DNA from: Cordia subcordata
Lineage: Eukaryota > Streptophyta > Magnoliopsida > Boraginales > Cordiaceae
Assembly (NCBI GenBank): GCA_028554755.1
Contig: JAPTOF010000017.1
Span: 12,919,501 to 12,983,500, forward strand
DNA length: 64,000 nucleotides
Direction: 5' to 3'
Shown here piece by piece: positions 58,221 through 64,000 of this stretch (its first letter is position 1; the number at the start of each line of letters is the position of its first letter). Made by a program: the position numbers and the translations under genes. The notes under the pieces are model-generated. The model had not been told where the DNA came from. It did no database searches and saw only the letters and a list, made by a program, of their open reading frames with translations.

Positions 58221-58339
58221 GAGGGTGTTTGGTTTTGCTTATTTTAAGTGCTTATAAATACTAAAAAAAATATTTTCTTACATATTTTTTTACTATTTAA
58301 GTACTTATAATTACCAAATAAGCAAAGTCAAACATTTTG
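58221..58339. mobile_element. MITE, family 1 copy e
   Basis: gagggtgtttggttttgctt at left; ataagcaaagtcaaacattt at right. Inner hairpin gtgcttataaatac against gtacttataattac. Confidence 0.8.
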
Positions 58340-58429
58340 TACCCATTAACAAAAGATGGACGTCACTTTGGGACACGTGTGAATAGTTGCCTTGATGGGC
58401 TAAAAGTAAGAGAGGATGATCAAATAAAG

Positions 58430-58495
58430 TATTAGACCACTCCTGGCGCAAAAGTCTTCTAAGTTTAAATCTTTTTTGAAGGCGCATTTCCTCTG

Positions 58496-58528
<33 letters not shown>

Positions 58529-58790
58529 CTTATTTGAGTTACCTTTTTTTGTTTGTTGGACAGAAAAGTATTCAGAGTTAAAATCCATTTTGAGGATATC
58601 TTTTCTCCCTGTGTTTTGCCATTTGAGTTACCTCTTTTGTCTGTCGGATACAAAAGTCTTCTAAATTTAAAATTTATGTGGAGGACGTGTTTCCTCTCTT
58701 ATCTTTCTTCAAAGGGACTATAATAGATGAAGATCTAAATCTAAAATTCACATAAAGGGCGTCTTTCCTCTTTTATCTGTTTTCAGAGAG
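58430..58790 (+). repeat. three to four diverged tandem units, period about 70-115
   Basis: Recurring blocks aaaagtcttctaa-tttaaa, tttgagttaccttttttg, and gaggacgtgtttcctctctt or variants at about 58450, 58565, 58650 and 58735. Confidence 0.6.
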
Positions 58791-58999
58791 ACTATAATAG
58801 ATGAAGACATTCTCAACCCTATAAGTGTCCAGGAGGAGTCGAATCACACAAATAGTTGTCGACCAAGAAAAATCAACACAATGGATTGCTTCTTGATACA
58901 CGTGTAATTGCCATGAGCAAAGAAAATAAAATCGTGTAAGATAGTATAAAATCAGTCAATTTAACAAGGTATTTTGACCACCCAACCCCAAAAAATAAA

Positions 59000-59944
59000 G
59001 GGAAAAGAATAATTTTAGGGTTCAAACTTTACAAAATATGAAATTAAAAGTTTGAACTTTAAACGCTTTAATAGAAGGGTTTGAACTTACGAAGAAGTGA
59101 CATTTTACACACCGTTAAATAATGGTATTAAATATTTGCTTAAGTGGCATTTTTTTTTATATATCTTAGCTATATTTTCTTATGTGGTCATTTAGCTCTT
59201 ACATGGCAGTCTAGTTCTTATATGGCATATGCACATACAAATTTATTAATTCTAAGTTATTACCTACATGTATAAATATAGAAATTTTGAGATCTTTTTT
59301 GTTCGCTATGAAAATATAAACTAATTTATTTTTTTTTTACTTAATATAAAAAATTATGTATATTTAAAGGTAAAAAATAAAATAATTTATTTAAAGTTAA
59401 AAAATAAATTAATTGTGCTTTATAAATTAGTAGGAACACCCTTCGAATAGAAGACCTCAGCCAAGCGCCACCTACCAAACGTAACCCAAGAATTAATTTA
59501 TTATATATTTACAGGTTTTTTTGTTGGTTTATTGTAAGTTATTTGAATTTTTATTTTTAAAATACAAATGCACAATAATTAAATTTTCAAAATTATATAT
59601 ATATATAATTTTTATATTAAGCAAAAGCAAAAAATGTAAATTTAATTTATATTTTCACAGTGAACAAAAAGGATCTCAAAATTTATACATGTATACATGT
59701 AGGTAATAACTTAAAATTAATAAGTTTGTATGTCTACATACTACGTAAAAGCTAGATTGCCACGTAGGAAAATTCACTTAAAATATAAAAAAAAAATACC
59801 ACATAAGCAAAGACTTAACATCGTTATTTAACGACGTGTAAAATTCACTTTCTTACAAATTTAAATCTTTCTATTAAAAATTTTAAATTTCAAGTCTTTA
59901 ATTTCATATTTTATAAAATTTAAACCTTAAAACTGTCTTTTCCC
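59000..59944. mobile_element. 945-bp element with about 360-bp inverted-repeat arms
   Basis: Left arm 59000-59365 and right arm 59585-59944 are inverse copies along nearly their whole length: for example gaaattaaaagtttgaactt against its inverse near 59890, and ttattacctacatgtata on the left against tatacatgtaggtaataa on the right. The ends read gggaaaag and cttttccc. The flanks caaaaaataaa and caaaaataaa look like a 10-11 bp target duplication, the size for MULEs. The loop is about 220 bp with no long frame. Probably a non-autonomous long-TIR MULE; a read-through transcript would fold into a long hairpin. Confidence 0.85.
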
Positions 59945-61342
59945 CAAAAATAAAACCAAACTGCCAGTGAAAAAACGGAATCGTAACTGTCAACCGAAGA
60001 TCCTGGCAGAAGCCCCGGAGCATTTGTCGGCGGAGTCACATGGTGTAGCTGCTCCCTCATCCACCACAATTTTTTTTTTTTTTCAATTCAACACTTTTCT
60101 TTCATATTCACATTTACACGTGGAAAATTGTGGTGGCTCTATTTATTCTCCACTTTTAATAACCTTCACTTTCGCAGATATTACGAATGTAACCCTCATC
60201 TTGTGCCCTGCTTTTGACGAACACTTGGGCTCCCACCGCCGACAGTTTTCTTTTTTCTTGATTCGAATTATAATCTCAATTTTCTCGAAATAATTCTAGG
60301 AGACAAACCTTTATTTTATTTTCTTCTCGATACACTATTGGAGACCACCATTTGGAGAATTCGAAAATGAAAAAAAGAAAAAATAGTAGCGATAGTTTGT
60401 GAATTTTTTAGATTAATAATAATGCAATAGTGTTAGTAAATATAATGTAGAGGTTTTGTTAAAGAAGATTAATAATGATTTCCAACTTTTCTTTACGATA
60501 AATCGAACTTGAGATTCACTCATCTTAAGTTTTGAATGCTACACTATGCTATAATCTCTTGTCGTATAATTTTCTTTTTCTTCTCTTTTTTTTAATCCCC
60601 CCCCCCTTCTGGTCGAGCTTGCGCTATAAATTATGCATAGGACGGCTCATGTCTTGCCTTGACTGGTGGGTCTAATTGATGCTTAAACCACGTGATCTGT
60701 TTCCATCTCTTTTTGGCTTTCTGCTTCTCATTAATTAGTCAGCAATTAAAATCCAACGAGTTAACTTGTGTGAGTCATAAAACAATTATAATTTGACATA
60801 CAAAAAAGACTTGTTCGTGTTTTAAGTTTCAAATCTATTAAAAGAAATTAACTTTTATAAGATTAAATCTCAATGAATTTTACAATAATCAAACTCAGAT
60901 AGTAACTCTTCGTGTGTTATAAAAATCGAAAGAGCTTGCCCTTATTAATAGTAATATTTTCATTAGACCAATCTTTTCAAGCTCTTTAAGACCAAGTGTT
61001 TGCTTAAGTGTCAGGATACATGCTTTCCTATCATCTAAGGAAGCATCTATGGATTAAAAGGAGTATTAAATATTTTTGCCACGTGAACTGAATCAATGGC
61101 TATGGATGGAGTCAGAAGTGGAGCAGTGAGTGTGCTCATCACTGAATTCAATGCATGCAACGACTAGTCTAACACTATTATCAATAAGAGCAATTAACGA
61201 AAAGAACATTATAATGGAGTATCTTTAAAATTTAACTGCTTTTTATATAATAATACGATGAGATTAATTGCAACAGTTGCTTCTCATTATTTCAAGCTTC
61301 ACTTACTCCAGAAGTGAAATTTGATTGCTATTAGTTGAGCGT

Positions 61343-61559
61343 TTAAGCACTCAATTAGATTAACTTTTTTTAAAAGTATTCTTTTACTGATTTTTAAAAA
61401 TGTACTTTTTTCACAAGTTAAAATTTTTAGTTCTTAAAAAAAATTATATTTGAACTTTTTTTAAAATTTTAATTTTTTTAAATATCAAATCAAATAATTT
61501 TTACAAAAATAATATACTTTTTTTAAGAGGGGGAAAAAAAAACCAACCCAAACAGGCCT
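61343..61559. mobile_element. AT-rich MITE, family 2 (weak left end)
   Basis: Right end aaccaacccaaacaggcc fits family 2; the left end is diverged (agcactcaattagattaac). A/T-rich hairpin body. Confidence 0.4.
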
Positions 61560-62012
61560 TAAATGATAATCAACCTTGTGGTGTCCGAATTAATTTTACG
61601 ATGATTCTGTATGCAATTATGAAAATGCAAAGCTAGAATTTAAGAGGTGAGCAGCAAAGTTGCAAGTTTTATTGGGGAGTTCAAAGAAGGTTTGGGTCAT
61701 TTAGTTTGTCTTCTTTATTTAATCGGGAAAACAAAAGGGACGTTTAGAAGTTGAAATCCATTAATAGCTCAATTACCAAGATTATCAATTTCGAAGCATT
61801 CTCTTTCCTTTCTTTTGAGCTTCTAAATCATATTTCGTCAACATTTCAACAAAGGAACAAAAGAAGAAAATTTCCTTCCGCGAAATCCATAATGCAACCA
61901 AGAAGAAAACAATAGATGTAGAAATTGTAAAAAAATCTAAAATTCTTAAATTGTCACAAGATTTGGAGTTGACAAAACCAAATGGCTACTTTTAAGTGCA
62001 TTAATACTTTTA

Positions 62013-62773
62013 GGTTATGTTTAGTATGCAGAAATAGTTTGGAATGCAATTGTCATTTTAATTTTTTATTTTATTTTTAGTGGGACTAACTAAAGTTGGA
62101 AAAATCTATTTCCATAGAATAACCTTTCCACGAAAAAGTTAAAAAAAACTCATTCCTTAGCCAAACACAAGGAATGGGCTTTCCAACTTAAGTTGGAATC
62201 ATTAAAAATAAAGTAAGAGCAACAAATAATTTATTATTTCATATTTACACTCACAAATCTTCAATTGTTATTAAACAAATAAAAATTCAAAATTCAAAAA
62301 TTATAAATTAAAAACTAAAAATACACATTTTCTTTCATTTTTAACTATTTTCCACCCAAAAAAATAGGTGTAATTTTATTGGATGGTTACCTTTTCTCTC
62401 AATTATGTTAGAAAAGTAAATAAATTAAAATATGGTATTAAAAATGAAAAATGATTGAGAAAATAATGCTATGTTTTATTGTTGATCAAGAAACAACAAA
62501 GAGTATTTTAGTTTATGTTAATATTATATAAAAATAATTGTCATGCATAAGTTTAAATTTATGCCAAATTAAAGGATAAGTGTATTTTGGACAACTGATT
62601 TGTTAAGATAATCTTACCAAACATATCAAATAAGATAGTAATTATATTGTAACTTTTTTATAGTCTTAACAAAACACAAGGGAAAAAAAATTTCCATGGC
62701 CATTCTGCCTTGAATCCTATTTTGGCGTGAATGACCATTCCTTTCTAAACTATTCCATTATACCAAATGAGCC
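62013..62773. mobile_element. MITE-like element, about 760 bp
   Basis: Left end ggttatgtttagtatgcaga, agtttggaatgcaattgtca; right end is the inverse (atgaccattcctttctaaac, tattccattataccaaatga, gcc). About 45 bp of imperfect terminal inverted repeat. No coding frame inside. Confidence 0.7.
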
Positions 62774-63453
62774 ATTAGTGATTTTGCAGGAAGTAATATT
62801 ATATCAGTTAAGGTTAATTAAATGATTACATATACACACACACACAAACATGAACATTTATTATATTTAGTTATTCTCACATCAAATATAACTCAAACTC
62901 TTAAAACAAGAATAAATAAAAATGGTAGATTTAATATAAGAATGACTAGAAATGGTAATATTTAATTAATTAAAATAATAATTTAATCTTAACGGATACA
63001 ATTTTATACTCATTAAAAAATTATATTTTTAATTAGGCATATTGTTAATTAAATTTTATGTGTAAAGTTAAGAGTATCTTATACTAATTCAAGACCATCC
63101 CTAGAAAAGGCAAATTAATATTCTCCTTTATTGATTGGATGGTTTACTTCCACTTATCCGACAAATCATAACAACCAAAAGACCATAACCAAAAAGGTCA
63201 CATAATCACCATATCAACAAATCTAATCCCCAAAAAAAAAAAAGCCAGCCGTATATTAACTTACGCACGTCAGTGGCATAACGTCGTAATTAAAGCAAAA
63301 TCTAATGTCATTTTCACTTGGATTCGCACTCTTAGATATTGTCCACTTCTTAGACAATCTATAGCAATACTAGTACTGCTACTCAGACAGTATCGAACAT
63401 CAGACTCTCTCTCTAGATCTTGTCATTTTCTCTCTCTAGAGCATCGGCGCACA

Positions 63454-64000
63454 ATGCAGCTCCGCCACTCCGCCGCCGTGGCCACGGCCTTTCTGACCAC
63501 ACTCCTTCTCTCCACCACCACCATCCAAGCCCATAACATCACCCGCATTCTCACGAAACACCCTGAATTCTCAACATTCAACCATTACCTTACAACAACC
63601 CATCTAGCCGCCGAGATCAACCGCCGGCAAACCATCACCGTCTGCGCCGTCGAAAACTCCGGCATGGCTGATCTCCTCTCCAAACACCTAACCATGTTCG
63701 CTCTCAAAAACGTCCTCTCTTTGCACATTTTACTCGACTATTTCGGCGCCAAAAAGCTCCACCAGATCACCAACGGCACCGCTTTGATCGCTACGATGTA
63801 CCAAGCCACCGGCGCCGCTCCGGGCTCATCTGGGTTTGTTAATATCACCGATTTGAAAGGCGGCAAAGTCGGGTTCGGTGCCGAAGATAACGGCGGCGTT
63901 GTGGATGCTACTTTCGTGAAGTCAATTGAAGAGATTCCGTACAACATTTCCGTTATTCAGATTAGTAAGGTTTTGCCGTCGTCGGAGGCTGAAGCTCCGA
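63454..64000 (+). CDS. FLA1: fasciclin-like arabinogalactan protein, FLA1/FLA2 type (5' part)
   Basis: Open from ATG at 63454 to the window edge, 182 codons without a stop; the gene continues outside. Signal peptide about residues 1-26 (AVATAFLTTLLLSTTTIQA, then HNITRIL). First fasciclin domain: HPEFSTFNHYLTTTHLAAEI, TVCAVENSGM, the H1 motif region, LKNVLSLHILLDYFGAKKLH, then FVNITDLKGGKVGFGAED and the closing YNISVIQISKVLP. Asn-linked sites NIT and NIS are present. FLAs carry AGP glycans and usually a GPI anchor, and act in adhesion and wall organisation. The sequence is closest in my recollection to FLA1 (At5g55730), which also fits the gene order here. The following AGP region begins at SSEAEAP. 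Confidence 0.93.
   Translation, partial: MQLRHSAAVATAFLTTLLLSTTTIQAHNITRILTKHPEFSTFNHYLTTTHLAAEINRRQTITVCAVENSGMADLLSKHLTMFALKNVLSLHILLDYFGAKKLHQITNGTALIATMYQATGAAPGSSGFVNITDLKGGKVGFGAEDNGGVVDATFVKSIEEIPYNISVIQISKVLPSSEAEAP

Larger units (their letters stand above)
57343..58999. other. intergenic, repeat-rich
   Basis: 57350-57540 is GC-richer and open on the minus strand (QAWKHSRPNLCLDEDHQ) but not recognised. SINE-like and MITE copies and a tandem repeat are listed separately. A (TA)n run is at 58499-58520. Confidence 0.45.
59945..63453. other. intergenic and FLA upstream region
   Basis: AT-rich, with C-run at 60599-60607 and the MITE-like elements listed at 61343 and 62013. The last 150 bases are CT-rich leader of the FLA gene (ctctctctctagatct, tctctctctaga). 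Confidence 0.5.

Overview
The window is nuclear DNA from a flowering plant, most likely a eudicot. Evidence: GT-AG introns from about 90 bases to 1.7 kb, AT-rich intergenic DNA full of small hairpin transposons, plant-only gene families (TIC20, arabinogalactan proteins, fasciclin-like AGP, plant NF-YB), a plastid-derived petD fragment inside a nuclear intron, and a large MULE transposon carrying a plant mobile domain (PMD) gene. The species cannot be fixed from the sequence alone. Coding exons of spliced genes were rebuilt by hand from splice sites and phase.

Layout. 0-9 kb: a small two-helix membrane protein (minus) and a six-exon membrane-anchored cysteine-synthase-like PLP enzyme (plus). 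9.6-20 kb: a three-exon 142-residue conserved protein (minus) divergent from an eleven-coding-exon DEK-type chromatin protein (plus, 597 aa). Part of the DEK 5' leader with its start codon is tandemly duplicated, and one DEK intron holds a rearranged plastid petD copy. 22.8-24.5 kb: an intronless-CDS NF-YB transcription factor (minus). 27-38.5 kb: two tandem copies of a CFIm68/59-like RRM protein gene (minus), each with a conserved donor site and conserved downstream block that suggest a 3'UTR intron; the second copy has lost its conserved C-terminal tail. 41.5 kb: a classical arabinogalactan protein. 43.5-45 kb: two broken LEA2/NDR1-like fragments. 46.1 kb: a TIC20-V-like plastid membrane protein. 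48.7 kb: a tRNA-derived SINE with a perfect 16-bp target duplication. 49.5-57.3 kb: a complete but decayed 7.8-kb MULE. 57.4-63.4 kb: transposon-rich intergenic DNA including a 945-bp element that is nearly all inverted repeat. 63.45 kb to the end: the 5' part of a FLA1-like fasciclin AGP gene.

The order DEK, CFIm-like RRM protein, TIC20-V, FLA1 matches, from memory, the order of Arabidopsis genes around At5g55660-At5g55730, so this looks like one ancient collinear block loosened by insertions. The genes share no single pathway.

The most unusual region is the MULE. It carries convergent genes for a MuDR-type transposase (MULE DDE domain, SWIM finger, zinc knuckle) and a PMD/MAIN-like protein. 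Its ends are packed with degenerate palindromes of the core gaacttnngaagttc. Both genes have frame breaks, so this copy is probably not autonomous, but the architecture is clear.
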